Shown here: in pieces, positions 18,735 through 28,235 of the stretch | Position numbering within the stretch: the first letter of the stretch is position 1 | Layout of the letters: the number at the start of each line of letters is the position of its first letter | Origin: Affinundibacterium flavidum | GTDB lineage: Bacteria > Pseudomonadota > Gammaproteobacteria > Burkholderiales > Burkholderiaceae_D | DNA: 64,000 nt | NCBI RefSeq assembly: GCF_014284175.1 | Contig: NZ_JACOGA010000005.1 | Span: 207,452-271,451, forward strand | Direction of reading: 5' to 3' | The notes under the pieces: model-generated | What the model was told of the DNA's origin: nothing | What the model saw: only the letters and a program-made list of their open reading frames with translations | Database searches by the model: none | Program-made: the position numbers and the translations under genes

Positions 18735-19000
18735 AGGGCCTGTCGACATATATTTTAGTCAAGCGAATGCGCGCAAATGGGCACAGGGCTAGGCGCAAGC
18801 TGCGCTGTAGTGCGAGCACTATAAGCAGATTGCAACAACGCCATGTGCCCATTTGAGCCATTCCCGAAGGGTTTCGCTCAAAACGCACGATGGACAGCGT
18901 TGCATCTCTTGCTGGGGCAGCCAGCCGCAGCGGCGAGATGCGCCTTGCCATCCTGCGTTTTGAGTGAAACGCTTGACTAAAATATATATCAACAGGCCCT
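18735..19000. mobile_element. 266-bp MITE-like element with about 31-bp terminal inverted repeats
   Basis: The left end AGGGCCTGT...TTTTAGTCAAGCG (18735-18765) is matched in inverse at 18970-19000 with about three mismatches. The interior is more GC-rich than its surroundings and partly self-complementary (for example TTTCGCTCAAAACGCA against TGCGTTTTGAGTGAAA). No gene inside is credible. No convincing target-site duplication is seen. It sits between the ribokinase and binding-protein genes. Elements beginning GGGCCTGT with similar layout occur dispersed in proteobacterial genomes, by recollection. Confidence 0.72.
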
Positions 19001-19026
19001 GGGTATTCCACACTACAGATTCGGTA

Positions 19027-19947
19027 TTACGTATTATGCAATTGGCGCTCGACCGCATCCCGCAAGGGAATCGAAGTCTGCGCACCAAATTTTGTCACGG
19101 CTAAAGCCGCAGCACTTTGTGCCAACATACATGCGGCACGTAAATCTTGTCCTTCTGCGATAGCAACAGCAAAGCTACCGACGAAAGTATCGCCAGCCGC
19201 CGTGGTATCGACTACCTCGACTTTAAATGCTGGCAAAAAATAACTACTGTCCGATGCAGCAACCCACATCCCCAAAGCACCTAAGGTGAGCAACACTACG
19301 CTAGCACCGCGCTGTTGCAATTTTGCAGCAGCTACGGCAGCACTTTCCACATTCGTCACAGCCACACCACTCAATTCAGCAGCTTCGGTTTCATTCAGCA
19401 CCAGATAATCGACTTGCGCCAAAATCTGATCGCTTAAAGCCTGCGCCGGAGCGGGATTGAGTACCACTTTGACATCAGCTTGCTTTGCGCTATTAATCGC
19501 CTGCGCCACCGTGTCTAGAGGCGTTTCCAATTGGCATAATAACAGCTTCGCTTGAGCAATAGTGTTGCTGGCACCTGCGATGTCGGACTCATTGAGCAGC
19601 GCGTTCGCCCCAGTTGTTAATACAATACAGTTTTGCCCCGCATCGTCGAGCAAGATACCCGCTACGCCGGTTGCCGTGTTGGCAATCGCGCGTATGTGAT
19701 CGAGACGAATGCCATCTTGCGCGAGCGCTTGCAGGCAACTTTTGCCGTTTACATCATCACCAACACAAGCGACGAAATGGACGTCTGCGCCCATGCGCGC
19801 TGCTGCAACCGCTTGGTTCGCACCTTTGCCACCATGGACTTGATGAAAGCTATGTCCCATCAAAGTTTCACCCGGCAGCGGCATACGCGGCGTCTTGAAG
19901 ACCAAGTCCATATTGATACTACCAACAACGGCGATCTGCGGTTTCAT
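19027..19947 (-). CDS. rbsK: Ribokinase
   Basis: A 306-residue PfkB-family sugar kinase. GSINMDL and GGKGANQA form the N-terminal sugar site; DTTAAGDTF near residue 245 is the anion hole/catalytic Asp motif (AAGD rather than the common GAGD). It would phosphorylate the ribose released by nucleoside hydrolase to ribose 5-phosphate. It follows uridine kinase by 24 bp. A nucleoside kinase of the same family (for example adenosine kinase-like) is an alternative, but the N-terminal motif is of ribokinase type. Confidence 0.88.
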   Translation of the reverse strand: MKPQIAVVGSINMDLVFKTPRMPLPGETLMGHSFHQVHGGKGANQAVAAARMGADVHFVACVGDDVNGKSCLQALAQDGIRLDHIRAIANTATGVAGILLDDAGQNCIVLTTGANALLNESDIAGASNTIAQAKLLLCQLETPLDTVAQAINSAKQADVKVVLNPAPAQALSDQILAQVDYLVLNETEAAELSGVAVTNVESAAVAAAKLQQRGASVVLLTLGALGMWVAASDSSYFLPAFKVEVVDTTAAGDTFVGSFAVAIAEGQDLRAACMLAQSAAALAVTKFGAQTSIPLRDAVERQLHNT

Positions 19948-19971
19948 AGCATTGTTCTCACATTTATTCAG

Positions 19972-20595
19972 TTAAGCCAGCCTGGCAATTTTTGATTGCA
20001 AAAACACACTCAACATTTCTAAGCCTTTATCGAAACCGTGATTATTCGGAATCACGAGGTCGGCATTACTACGATGCGGCAAAATGTATTTTTCAAATGC
20101 GGGTTGATGATGATTACTCAAACGATAAATCACATCATCCTGATCATAGCCGCGCTCGACTGCATCACGCTGTACGCGTCGATAGCGGCGATGATGCTCT
20201 TCCGCATCGATAAATACTTTCAAGTCGATGATGTCATACAGTGCGGGATTATGCAGTGCATAAATACCTTCTAATAGCACAATAGGTGCGGCAGGAATAT
20301 GGAAAATTTTCGGTTCAACTTCCGCATTGTTAAACGTATATTCTTTGATCTGCAAACTCTGACCATCACGCAAACGCAGCACGTCTTGATAAAATTTTTC
20401 AAGGTCGAGTGAAGAAGGAATATCAAAATTTTCTATGCGATTCTCATCTTGCGATTGCTGATCGATGGACTTGTAATAATTATCTTGCGACAGCAGCGCC
20501 ACACTGTCCGCCGGCATGGAGGCCAGCAGAGAATTGATGAAAGTGGTTTTACCACTGCCGCTTCCCCCAGTGATGCCTACGAGATATGGTTTCAT
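19972..20595 (-). CDS. udk: Uridine/cytidine kinase
   Basis: A 207-residue uridine kinase. The P-loop GGSGSGKTT is at residues 10-18, SQDNYY is the catalytic Asp motif, and LLEGIYALHNP and the YRRVQRDAVERG lid follow. It phosphorylates uridine and cytidine to UMP and CMP in pyrimidine salvage. It is the first gene of the udk-rbsK pair; an intrinsic terminator lies in its leader. Confidence 0.95.
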   Translation of the reverse strand: MKPYLVGITGGSGSGKTTFINSLLASMPADSVALLSQDNYYKSIDQQSQDENRIENFDIPSSLDLEKFYQDVLRLRDGQSLQIKEYTFNNAEVEPKIFHIPAAPIVLLEGIYALHNPALYDIIDLKVFIDAEEHHRRYRRVQRDAVERGYDQDDVIYRLSNHHQPAFEKYILPHRSNADLVIPNNHGFDKGLEMLSVFLQSKIARLA

Positions 20596-20639
20596 TGATT
20601 GCTTACCTGCACTTGATTTGTACTTACTATGTACTTAAT

Positions 20640-20676
20640 AAAAAAAATCAACTAAACACACAATTGTTTAGTTGAT
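20640..20676 (-). terminator. Intrinsic terminator in the 5' leader of udk
   Basis: ATCAACTAAAC (20647-20657) and its exact complement (20666-20676) form an 11-bp stem with an 8-base loop. On the minus strand it is followed by seven or more T residues. It points towards udk and ends about 50 bp before the udk ATG, with no minus-strand gene upstream for several kilobases. It may attenuate udk, or end a small RNA. Confidence 0.75.
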
Positions 20677-21246
20677 CATGAATGCTTGTTACTGACTTTG
20701 CGACAGATTGTTTGTGATCTTATATCGTCACCAAGTTCAATCGATAGATCGCAATTATTTTTGTCACTTGTTGTTTTTTTATATTTCAATGAGTTTCAAG
20801 AAGCTCTAATAAATTCTATTAAGCTCTATTAAGCTTCAATAAGCATCAACAAATTCAAATACTATTTATTCTTTTTACTATGTTGATTGGCATTGAGACT
20901 TGGCATAACAGTGCTGCTCGTCATCAAAGAAACACCAAACACACGGCGCTTTTATGCCTGAATTTATTGCAGGCCGAAGTATAACGGTTTTCATCTATTC
21001 TTTAAATTATCCTTACGCTGCAAGGCCAGACAGTATCTAGGTTCTTAAAGCATCCAATCACATCTTCACACCAGAGCCGCCAAGCTCAGAACGATGCAGC
21101 ACCATCGATAATAGAGCAATTACTCTAAAATTCCAGGTGTAGCGCCATCGAAGTGATGACTGGCCACGCCACATCGTATTTTTTTTTATTTTTGTTTTGC
21201 TATTAATATCTTCAATTCAAACTGCATTGTGAAATATACGCATTTT
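20677..21246. other. AT-rich non-coding stretch
   Basis: No credible gene on either strand. There is AT-rich, slightly repetitive sequence around 20780-20870 (variations on AAGCTCTATTAAG) and short hairpins such as GCCTG/CAGGC near 20957. It must hold the promoters of udk (minus) and the histidine kinase (plus), which I could not locate with confidence. Confidence 0.6.
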
Positions 21247-21306
21247 GACTCCGTAATTGATTCCCTAATTGATTCCCTAATTGATTCCCTAATTGAGTCC
21301 CTAATT
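21247..21306. repeat. 12-bp tandem repeat, five units
   Basis: Units of consensus GATTCCCTAATT run from 21247 to 21306. The three central units are identical; the first and last differ at one or two positions. The array lies 179 bp upstream of the chosen histidine-kinase start. Units of 12 bp keep an open frame, which explains a spurious Ile-Asp-Ser-Leu peptide across it. Confidence 0.9.
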
Positions 21307-21484
21307 TCTGTCTCGGTTTCAACCATAGTTTCGAGCTCGCATTCGTTCCTATGTACCGTCAAGATTTGTTGCGAGTTCAGTATGAAGGGTCTAGAATCGA
21401 TTGCTCCAACGCAAGCTTTTTCATCTGCGACCAGTCAGGAAACAAGCCGCAAGGCCGCCATTCAATTCCCTAAAAAAGCTCATT

Positions 21485-24400
21485 ATGCGACTTGACCAAC
21501 TATTTCTAAGCGACAGCCAGGCGCTCCCCTTACTCACCGGCACTTATGATCACCCGCTAGTGGCACTGTCATTATTTGTCGCCGTCTTAGCTGGGATTAT
21601 GGCATTTCAACTGGCAGGCATGGCACGCATAGAAAAGCGCCCCTTCAATCACCAAATCTATTTACTCTCAGGTGCCTTCGTGTTGGGATCAGGAGTATGG
21701 TCCATGCACTTCATCGGGATGCTGGCGTTTAGTGTTTGTAGTACCGTCAGATACGATCCCACCATCACTTTGGCCTCGATGTTGCCAAGTTTCCTGGCTT
21801 CATGGGTCGCCTTGTTATTGATCGCAAAAGACAAAATCACCCGCTGGCAACTCATCGTCAGCGGCGTATCCGTGGGTACGGGTATTGGCATCATGCATTA
21901 CAGTGGAATGACGGCGGTTCACCAATCTTTGACCCTGCGTTTTGAACCATGGATTTTTGGCGTGTCGATTATTCTTGCGGTCAGCTTGTCTGTACTCGCC
22001 CTATGGCTGCGTTTTCGACTGACTGCGCATCAACGCCTCAGCCAAGGACAAATTAATGTAGTCAGCGGCGTAGTACTCGGAATCGCGATTTCCGGCATGC
22101 ATTACACAGGTATGTCTGCCACCCGCTTCATCAACAACGCTGAACCAGGCATTGGGCCAGTATCCAATTTCAATCTAGCTTTATCCATCGCAAGTATTAC
22201 GACGCTGGCCATACTCATTACGGTGGCGGGAAATATCTTATTACGGTATCGCAGCATTTATCAGCGCATGGTACAAAATGAAGAACGCATGCGCACGATT
22301 GTCGAAACCGCGGTCGACGGCATTATCACTATCGACCATCAAGGCATTATTCGCGCTTTCAATAGTGCCGCAGAAAGCATTTTCGGTTGGTACGCCAACG
22401 AAGCCATCGGAGAAAATATACGCTTCCTGATACCCGAACCTGCACTGACCTCTTCAAGTCTTCCACGACCAGCTGACGGACTGGCGTATCTACGTAGTAG
22501 CGACGCAAAGCTAGTCGGTTCGGGGCGTGAAGTAACAGGTCGGCGCAAAGATGGTCAACACTTTCCACTCCGTCTCGCACTCGGCGAAGCAGCCGTTCAC
22601 AATGAAATGCTATACGTGGGTTTTATCACGGACATCAGTGAGCGTAAAAAAATGGAAGAAGCTTTACGCAACAGCGAACGGCAATATCGCTCGTTGATAG
22701 GCAATTTGCCTGGTATTGCATTTCGCTGTCGCAATGATGACAGTTGGAGCAAAATATTTATTAGTGATGCAGTCGAACGTTTGACTGGCTGGCCACCGGA
22801 AGAATTTATGTCCGGCAGAAAAACCATTTTAGAATTGGTGCATCCCGAAGACCAAGATTGTGCCACGCGCGGCGTTCGGGAAATGTTGGATACGAAGCAG
22901 GCGTATGCGATCGAATATCGCATCATAGATCGTGGTGGCAAAGAGCACTGGGTTTCTGAAAGCGCCAGCGGTGTCGTCGGCAGCAATGGCGTCATAGAAT
23001 GGATAGATGGCGTCATCATAGACATCACCGATAGCAAACGTCGCAACGCTGAATTTGAAGGCGTAGTGAATGCCATTGGGCGTTCCTTGGCAGTCATAGA
23101 ATTTGATTTGAACGGCACGATTTTACAGGCCAACGCTAATTTCCTAAATATTACCGGATACCGCCTCGACGAATTGGTTGGTTATCATCATTCCTTGCTG
23201 TGTTCTACGCAGGATGCCAGCTCAAGTGAATATCAACAGTTATGGAAAAATCTGCGGCAAGGCATTTACACTTCGGGTGAATTTCATCGCTTTGGTAAAC
23301 ATCACAAAGAGATCTGGATACACGGCAGCTACAATCCCATTTTTGACCCCGATGGACAGCCGTACAAGATCATCAAATTTGCCAGCGATCTTTCCGAACG
23401 TCATATGATGGAACAGGATCTGCGCGAAGCGAAAGCCAAGGCAGAAAACGCAGCAGCTGCGAAAAATACTTTCCTCGCGAATATGAGCCATGAAATTCGT
23501 ACGCCGATGAACGCGATATTGGGTTTCACGGATGTCTTACTGAGCGAACCGGTGAATGACACGCAACGTCGTCATTTGAGTACAGTGAGAAATTCTGCGC
23601 GTTCCTTGTTGAGTCTATTGAACGATATTCTTGACACTGCAAAGCTAGAACATGGCGCAGTCGAATTGGAAATTCGCGATTTCTCATTACGTGAAGTTTG
23701 CATGCAGGTACTTGCTACTCTACGTATTAATGCACAAGCAAAATCACTGCCATTGGTTCTCGATTACCCGGAATCAGTACCAGAATATTTTCAGGGCGAT
23801 GCACTGCGGATTCAACAGATACTTTTAAATCTGCTCGGCAACGCCATCAAATTTACCGAAAAAGGGCAAGTTCTGCTGCAGTTGGCTATGCAAGAGGATC
23901 GCGTACATTTGGTCGTGCAAGACACCGGGATAGGAATCGCCGCGGATCGCCTCAGCCACATCTTCGATCCCTTCGCGCAAGCCGATGCCTCCATGAGCCG
24001 GCGCTTTGGCGGCACAGGTCTGGGCACCACTATCGCACGCCAATTGATTGAATTAATGGATGGCAAAATTTGGGTGGAAAGCGAAGTCGGCGTGGGAAGT
24101 CAATTCCACGTTGAACTACCTCTTCAAATTGGCAATGTCGTACTGGCGAGTGACGAACAAGCGATGATCGATCTGCCGCCATTACGCATACTGGCGGTAG
24201 ATGATGTACCGCAGAATCTGGAACTATTACAGGTCATGCTAGGCCGTCTGGGTCACAATCTGTGCACAGCGCGTAACGGTGCAGAGGCCGTGAAAAAATT
24301 CACTGATGACGAATTCGACATTATCTTAATGGACGTGCAAATGCCGGTCATGAATGGATTAGAAGCAAGTCAGATGATACGGATCTTAGAGGAGCAAAAA

Positions 24401-25183
24401 GCACTCGCGCCAACACCGATTATCGCGTTTTCTGCCAGTGTGTTAGAAGCAGATGTCAAAGCTGCCAAACTTGCGGGCATGGATGGTTTTGCACACAAAC
24501 CTATCGACCTGCTGCGCTTGACACAAGAGATCGCGCGCTTACTCAACATCGAAGTCAAAATTGATGCAAAAAATCACAACCACAATCACGCACTCTATCA
24601 ACTAAATGGCTCAGTAATCGACTGGAGTCGGGGGCACAATTTATGGGGTAGTGAACAACGTCATCGGGAAGCCATTCGTCAATTCTTAAGTGGCTTTCGG
24701 GACGCCGTACCGCGTATGCGAAAATTACTCGATAAGCACGGAGAATTGGCGGAGCAAATCCATAAGTTAAAAGGCGCGGCAGGCAATCTCGCCTTAGCGC
24801 GAATCAGCAATCTCAGCAATACGATTGAACTTGTATTGAGCGCCAGCGATCACACTGAACTCCCGTCTCTATTAAACAAACTAGCCGATGAAATGATCAA
24901 TGTGGCCGAAACGCTAGGCGAAATTGATACTCCCGATACGCAAGCTAATTTGACCAGTGCGTCGATAGACTCTGCGCGTTTGCTAAAGCTCCTACAAGAC
25001 TTAGACGGCGCTTTAGCGCACGGCGAACTGGCCGAAACCGTTCTCGCCGAACTCGCCAAATTATTGCCTACGGCTGATTTTAAGGCACTTGATCAAATCG
25101 TTAATTCATTTGATTTTGACGCCGCCAGACAAATGGTTAACGACTTACAGCATCACTATCATCAGGAAGGAAACGCGGAATGA
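21485..25183 (+). CDS. MHYT-PAS hybrid sensor histidine kinase
   Basis: A 1232-residue membrane hybrid kinase. Residues 1 to about 250 are an MHYT sensor with seven membrane helices and three motif copies (MHFIGM, MHYSGM, MHYTGM), predicted in the family to bind copper and sense diatomic gases. Three PAS/PAC regions follow (about 265-390, 395-515, 520-640). The HisKA phosphorylation site is His669 (MSHEIRTP), then the HATPase (N-box near 785), a receiver with Asp950 (LMDVQMP) and an HPt domain with His1093 (HKLKGAAGN). It overlaps the HD-GYP regulator gene by 4 bp. The start at 21485 is chosen because MHYT begins soon after; an in-frame upstream ATG at 21401 has no support. Confidence 0.9.
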   Translation: MRLDQLFLSDSQALPLLTGTYDHPLVALSLFVAVLAGIMAFQLAGMARIEKRPFNHQIYLLSGAFVLGSGVWSMHFIGMLAFSVCSTVRYDPTITLASMLPSFLASWVALLLIAKDKITRWQLIVSGVSVGTGIGIMHYSGMTAVHQSLTLRFEPWIFGVSIILAVSLSVLALWLRFRLTAHQRLSQGQINVVSGVVLGIAISGMHYTGMSATRFINNAEPGIGPVSNFNLALSIASITTLAILITVAGNILLRYRSIYQRMVQNEERMRTIVETAVDGIITIDHQGIIRAFNSAAESIFGWYANEAIGENIRFLIPEPALTSSSLPRPADGLAYLRSSDAKLVGSGREVTGRRKDGQHFPLRLALGEAAVHNEMLYVGFITDISERKKMEEALRNSERQYRSLIGNLPGIAFRCRNDDSWSKIFISDAVERLTGWPPEEFMSGRKTILELVHPEDQDCATRGVREMLDTKQAYAIEYRIIDRGGKEHWVSESASGVVGSNGVIEWIDGVIIDITDSKRRNAEFEGVVNAIGRSLAVIEFDLNGTILQANANFLNITGYRLDELVGYHHSLLCSTQDASSSEYQQLWKNLRQGIYTSGEFHRFGKHHKEIWIHGSYNPIFDPDGQPYKIIKFASDLSERHMMEQDLREAKAKAENAAAAKNTFLANMSHEIRTPMNAILGFTDVLLSEPVNDTQRRHLSTVRNSARSLLSLLNDILDTAKLEHGAVELEIRDFSLREVCMQVLATLRINAQAKSLPLVLDYPESVPEYFQGDALRIQQILLNLLGNAIKFTEKGQVLLQLAMQEDRVHLVVQDTGIGIAADRLSHIFDPFAQADASMSRRFGGTGLGTTIARQLIELMDGKIWVESEVGVGSQFHVELPLQIGNVVLASDEQAMIDLPPLRILAVDDVPQNLELLQVMLGRLGHNLCTARNGAEAVKKFTDDEFDIILMDVQMPVMNGLEASQMIRILEEQKALAPTPIIAFSASVLEADVKAAKLAGMDGFAHKPIDLLRLTQEIARLLNIEVKIDAKNHNHNHALYQLNGSVIDWSRGHNLWGSEQRHREAIRQFLSGFRDAVPRMRKLLDKHGELAEQIHKLKGAAGNLALARISNLSNTIELVLSASDHTELPSLLNKLADEMINVAETLGEIDTPDTQANLTSASIDSARLLKLLQDLDGALAHGELAETVLAELAKLLPTADFKALDQIVNSFDFDAARQMVNDLQHHYHQEGNAE

Positions 25184-26187
25184 ACTTAGCAGACGAACGT
25201 CCCAAAATTTTGATCGTCGATGACGCGCCTACCAATTTACAAATCTTGCGTCAGGTACTGCATGAAGACTATCGCCTTCTCTTTGCACTCGACGGTGAAA
25301 AGGCTTTAAAACTGGCACAAGATGAATTGCCAAATCTGATTTTGCTCGATGTCATGATGCCCGGCCTAACTGGTCTGGAAACTTGCAAGTTACTCAAAGA
25401 GAACCCAACAACCAAAGCCATACCGGTGATCTTCGTCACCGCCTTGAGTGAAGCGAGCGATGAGTCTGCTGGTTTTGATGTGGGCGCGGTCGATTACATC
25501 ACCAAGCCTATCAGCCCTGCTATCGTGAAAGCACGGGTCAAAACCCATTTATCTCTGGTAGGCGCCGATGAATTACAAAAGACTCGCCTGCAAATCATTC
25601 AATGTCTGGGACGTGCCGCCGAATATCGTGATAATGAAACTGGCCTGCATGTCATACGCATGAGTCACTATGCCCGCATCCTGGCACTGGCGGCAGGATA
25701 CAGTGCACGTTATGCCGAAGAATTATTTAATGCCGCTCCCATGCATGACATAGGCAAAATTGGCACGCCAGATTCAGTATTATTAAAACCTGGAAAACTC
25801 GACGAAGAAGAATGGCGGCTCATGCAAAAGCATGTGCTAATGGGTGCGGAAATTTTGGGCGAACACGACTCTCCCCTACTACAAATGGCGTACACCATCG
25901 CGCTTCACCATCACGAAAAATACGATGGAACTGGATATCCACATCAAATCGCGGGCGAAGCCATCCCGATTGAAGCACGTATCGTCGCAATCGCCGATGT
26001 ATTCGACGCGCTGACCTCGGTACGGCCTTACAAGAAAGCATGGACTGTGGAAGAAGCAGTCGACTTATTACAGAAAGAAAAAACGAAGCACTTTGATCCA
26101 GAATTGGTCGATCTTTTTATTACGCAATTGCCAGCAGTGCTGGAAATTATGCATCTGTATGCTGAAGACACGGCAGAAAAAAATTGA
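25180..26187 (+). CDS. Response regulator with HD-GYP c-di-GMP phosphodiesterase domain
   Basis: A 335-residue protein. The receiver domain (5-120) has Asp14/Asp15, phospho-acceptor Asp57 (LLDVMMP) and the conserved Lys in ITKP. The HD-GYP domain (about 140-330) has the metal-binding HD at 189-190 (MHDIGKIG), HHHEKYDGTGYP near 243-254 and DVFDALTS. All signature residues for c-di-GMP hydrolysis are present. The ATGA overlap with the kinase gene strongly implies a cognate pair, linking the MHYT signal to c-di-GMP turnover. Confidence 0.94.
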   Translation: MNLADERPKILIVDDAPTNLQILRQVLHEDYRLLFALDGEKALKLAQDELPNLILLDVMMPGLTGLETCKLLKENPTTKAIPVIFVTALSEASDESAGFDVGAVDYITKPISPAIVKARVKTHLSLVGADELQKTRLQIIQCLGRAAEYRDNETGLHVIRMSHYARILALAAGYSARYAEELFNAAPMHDIGKIGTPDSVLLKPGKLDEEEWRLMQKHVLMGAEILGEHDSPLLQMAYTIALHHHEKYDGTGYPHQIAGEAIPIEARIVAIADVFDALTSVRPYKKAWTVEEAVDLLQKEKTKHFDPELVDLFITQLPAVLEIMHLYAEDTAEKN

Positions 26188-26265
26188 ACTGACGATATCG
26201 ACAAATTAGATCAACAAATGAGAGAATATTTTTCGCGAAAAATTCTTGGCTCACACTGACGGCGC

Positions 26266-26328
26266 ATTCGCCCTATTCGCCCTATTCGCCCTATTCGCCC
26301 TATTCGCTCAATTCTCTCAATTCATTCT
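26266..26328. repeat. 9-bp tandem repeat, four exact plus three degenerate units
   Basis: ATTCGCCCT is repeated exactly four times (26266-26301) and then decays through ATTCGCTCA, ATTCTCTCA and ATTCATTCT. It lies between the converging HD-GYP and flavin-binding-protein genes, ending 6 bp from the latter's stop codon. Confidence 0.9.
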
Positions 26329-26334
26329 TTTCAT

Positions 26335-26949
26335 TCAATTGCTCCGCAAAATCACCAGTTCTTGTGTGAGTCTCGCTATCTCCAGATCTTTTGCATCCAG
26401 AGCTTTCTTTACGTCAACCGCATCGAAGCGCATAGGAATATGCTGCGGACAATTCGCATCCCATGCGCTGATACGTATCACAACGACTTGCTCTGGTTTC
26501 GCGGAATAATTCTCCGGCATCAAACTGGCGAGCAGTGCAGGATCGTCTTCAATCACGGTCGCCTCTCCCCAAATTTTGATGCGTTGCCTATGTGCGTAAT
26601 CCATCAAGAATAAATGAACTTGGGGATTTTCGGCGAGATTACCTTGCGAGATAAATTGCTTGTTCCCGCTGAAATCAACAAATGCCAAGCGATGCCCATC
26701 CAACACGTGCAGGAAGCCCGCCGGGCCGCCACGATGCTGTATATATGGTTGCCCATCCGCGTTGGCAGTCGCCATATAGAAGCTCGTTTGCATGGCAATG
26801 AAATCACGCAATTGACTTGTCACCGTCGATTCCCACGAACCATTTTGCTCCATGCGCGCATAAGCATGGCGCGAACCTTTGCGTGCTTGCAGGGCTTTCA
26901 CGCTGGACGTAAATGCAATGTCACTGGTGTACTCGTATTGTTTCCTCAT
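26335..26949 (-). CDS. Pyridoxamine 5'-phosphate oxidase family (FMN-binding split-barrel) protein
   Basis: A 204-residue cytoplasmic protein of the split-barrel flavin-binding fold. Residues about 45-150 carry the typical pattern: SFYMATANADGQPYIQHRGG, then FVDFSGNKQFISQGNL and IWGEATVIED. The family includes general FMN reductases and heme-utilisation proteins; this subtype resembles uncharacterised pyridoxamine phosphate oxidase-related proteins. A short coiled-coil-like tail (KDLEIARLTQELVIL) follows. Confidence 0.85.
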   Translation of the reverse strand: MRKQYEYTSDIAFTSSVKALQARKGSRHAYARMEQNGSWESTVTSQLRDFIAMQTSFYMATANADGQPYIQHRGGPAGFLHVLDGHRLAFVDFSGNKQFISQGNLAENPQVHLFLMDYAHRQRIKIWGEATVIEDDPALLASLMPENYSAKPEQVVVIRISAWDANCPQHIPMRFDAVDVKKALDAKDLEIARLTQELVILRSN

Positions 26950-26992
26950 ATTGCGTCCTCATATCAGTACCTATTCTTAAACGATCTTGGAA

Positions 26993-27346
26993 TTAAATAC
27001 CCGCTTCCTTACGTAAGCGCAAAAACGATACGCTGAGCGCACTCGAAGCCTGAGTATAAGCACTGCCCGCATTCAACATTGTCTCTGCTAATTCAAATTG
27101 CTGGGTGTTGACAGCCTTTGCAATCTTGGCGACTTCACGATGAAATACCACATGCTTGTGGATACAATCCCCATGTGCCGATAAGCGCCCGTAACTGACT
27201 TTGCCAGGACCATGTAACCATTGCCCTAATTCGCAACAATCATCTCTGGATAAGCTAAGCAAGTCGAGTTGTTGACGCTTAGCAATCGCCGTACGCAGTT
27301 TGGTTTTCCATTGTGCGTGGGTTTCTACCGCATTATCGAGATTCAT
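26993..27346 (-). CDS. Stand-alone CZB (chemoreceptor zinc-binding) domain protein
   Basis: A 117-residue protein consisting of one CZB domain: the N-terminal His in VETHAQWK, CELGQWLHG around residue 40, and His residues in SAHGDCIHKHVVFH, which with Cys form the 3His/1Cys zinc site. CZB domains usually end chemoreceptors or diguanylate cyclases and sense zinc or hypochlorous acid through the zinc-bound Cys. Here it is free-standing, so it may act on a partner encoded elsewhere; the nearby c-di-GMP and redox genes are suggestive only. Confidence 0.85.
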   Translation of the reverse strand: MNLDNAVETHAQWKTKLRTAIAKRQQLDLLSLSRDDCCELGQWLHGPGKVSYGRLSAHGDCIHKHVVFHREVAKIAKAVNTQQFELAETMLNAGSAYTQASSALSVSFLRLRKEAGI

Positions 27347-27507
27347 GTGAGCTCCTAAATCATTTCAAAAATTTTGAAAAAACGAAAAATCAAAACTTAA
27401 ATGCGTGAAAAAAATAGTGAAAGTCAACGCGAGCCTGCAAAGTGAATCACGCAACACCTGGCGCGTGAGCATTGCAGACTAGCGACGTTCCTACTTTCAA
27501 AAAAAGA

Positions 27508-28053
27508 TTAAGCAGCCTTCGCATGCACTACCGGAAAATCAATATCGGTGTGAGCAACATTGTTGACATAATTAGTTAACACGTTCAATGCCACCGTCAC
27601 GACGATTTCGAGCACCGCAGCCTGATCAAATCCTGCTAAACCTAAGCTCGCCAAATCTGCATCGCTAACTTGCCCGCGAGATTGCGCAACACGCATGGCA
27701 AACTTCAATGCCGCTTCGGTGCGAGCATCTTCTGAGCGCGCATCGCGTGCGGCAGCGATCTCAGCATCACTGATACGCGCCACATTGCGCCCCAAATAAT
27801 CATGGGCGGACAGGCAGTAATCACAGGCGTTGTATTCCGCAACAGCAAGTGCAATCCGCTCACGTAAGGCGACATTGATCGACGCCTTAGCGAGTGCACC
27901 ATTGAGCGACAAATAAGCTTCTAGTGCGGCTGGACTCTGTCCGAGCAGCTTCATCAGATTTGGCACCATCCCTAATTGTTTTTGCACAGCATCGAGCATA
28001 GGTTTGGCGGCTTCCAGAGTATTTTCGGTGGTAGGAATTGTGATACGGGACAT
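27508..28053 (-). CDS. AhpD/carboxymuconolactone decarboxylase-like protein
   Basis: A 181-residue all-helical protein of the CMD/AhpD family. The redox motif CDYCLSAH (CxxCxxxH), preceded by the conserved Glu of AVAEYNA, predicts alkylhydroperoxidase-type disulfide chemistry. I start at ATG 28053, with GGAG seven bases upstream. It is divergent from a LysR regulator that probably controls it. The C-terminal part (ALNVLTNYVNNVAHTDIDFP) is typical of peroxidase-related enzymes of this type. Confidence 0.9.
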   Translation of the reverse strand: MSRITIPTTENTLEAAKPMLDAVQKQLGMVPNLMKLLGQSPAALEAYLSLNGALAKASINVALRERIALAVAEYNACDYCLSAHDYLGRNVARISDAEIAAARDARSEDARTEAALKFAMRVAQSRGQVSDADLASLGLAGFDQAAVLEIVVTVALNVLTNYVNNVAHTDIDFPVVHAKAA

Positions 28054-28192
28054 GATGATCTCCATGATAAATAAAATAAGAAATTGAAAAACCTCATCGC
28101 CTGGTTACCGGAGTAAATTCATTTGGCTCAGCGAATGTCTGTACTATATTTATTTATTCAATCGATTAGAATCACTGCTAAAATTAATTCAC

Positions 28193-28211
28193 TATTCCAA
28201 TTTTCGGAATA
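28193..28211. promoter_or_regulatory. Candidate LysR operator palindrome
   Basis: TATTCC-N7-GGAATA is a perfect 6-bp inverted repeat, 25 bp before the LysR start codon. A weaker related pair, ATTC-N9-GAAT, lies at 28156-28172. Position in a divergent promoter and dyad symmetry fit a LysR-type site. Confidence 0.5.
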
Positions 28212-28235
28212 ATTAAGCGATCTCAAGGTAAATAC

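Noticed and set aside
18733..19088. Short open frames across the 266-bp palindromic element
   Set aside because: Both strands open because of the symmetric GC-rich sequence; no start signal or known family.
21229..21495. 88-codon open frame over the 12-bp tandem repeat
   Set aside because: It is created by the repeat, overlaps the kinase start in another frame and has a repeat-derived peptide.
27437..27482. Inverted repeat after the AhpD-like gene
   Set aside because: Imperfect stem without an adjacent T-run; not convincing as a terminator.
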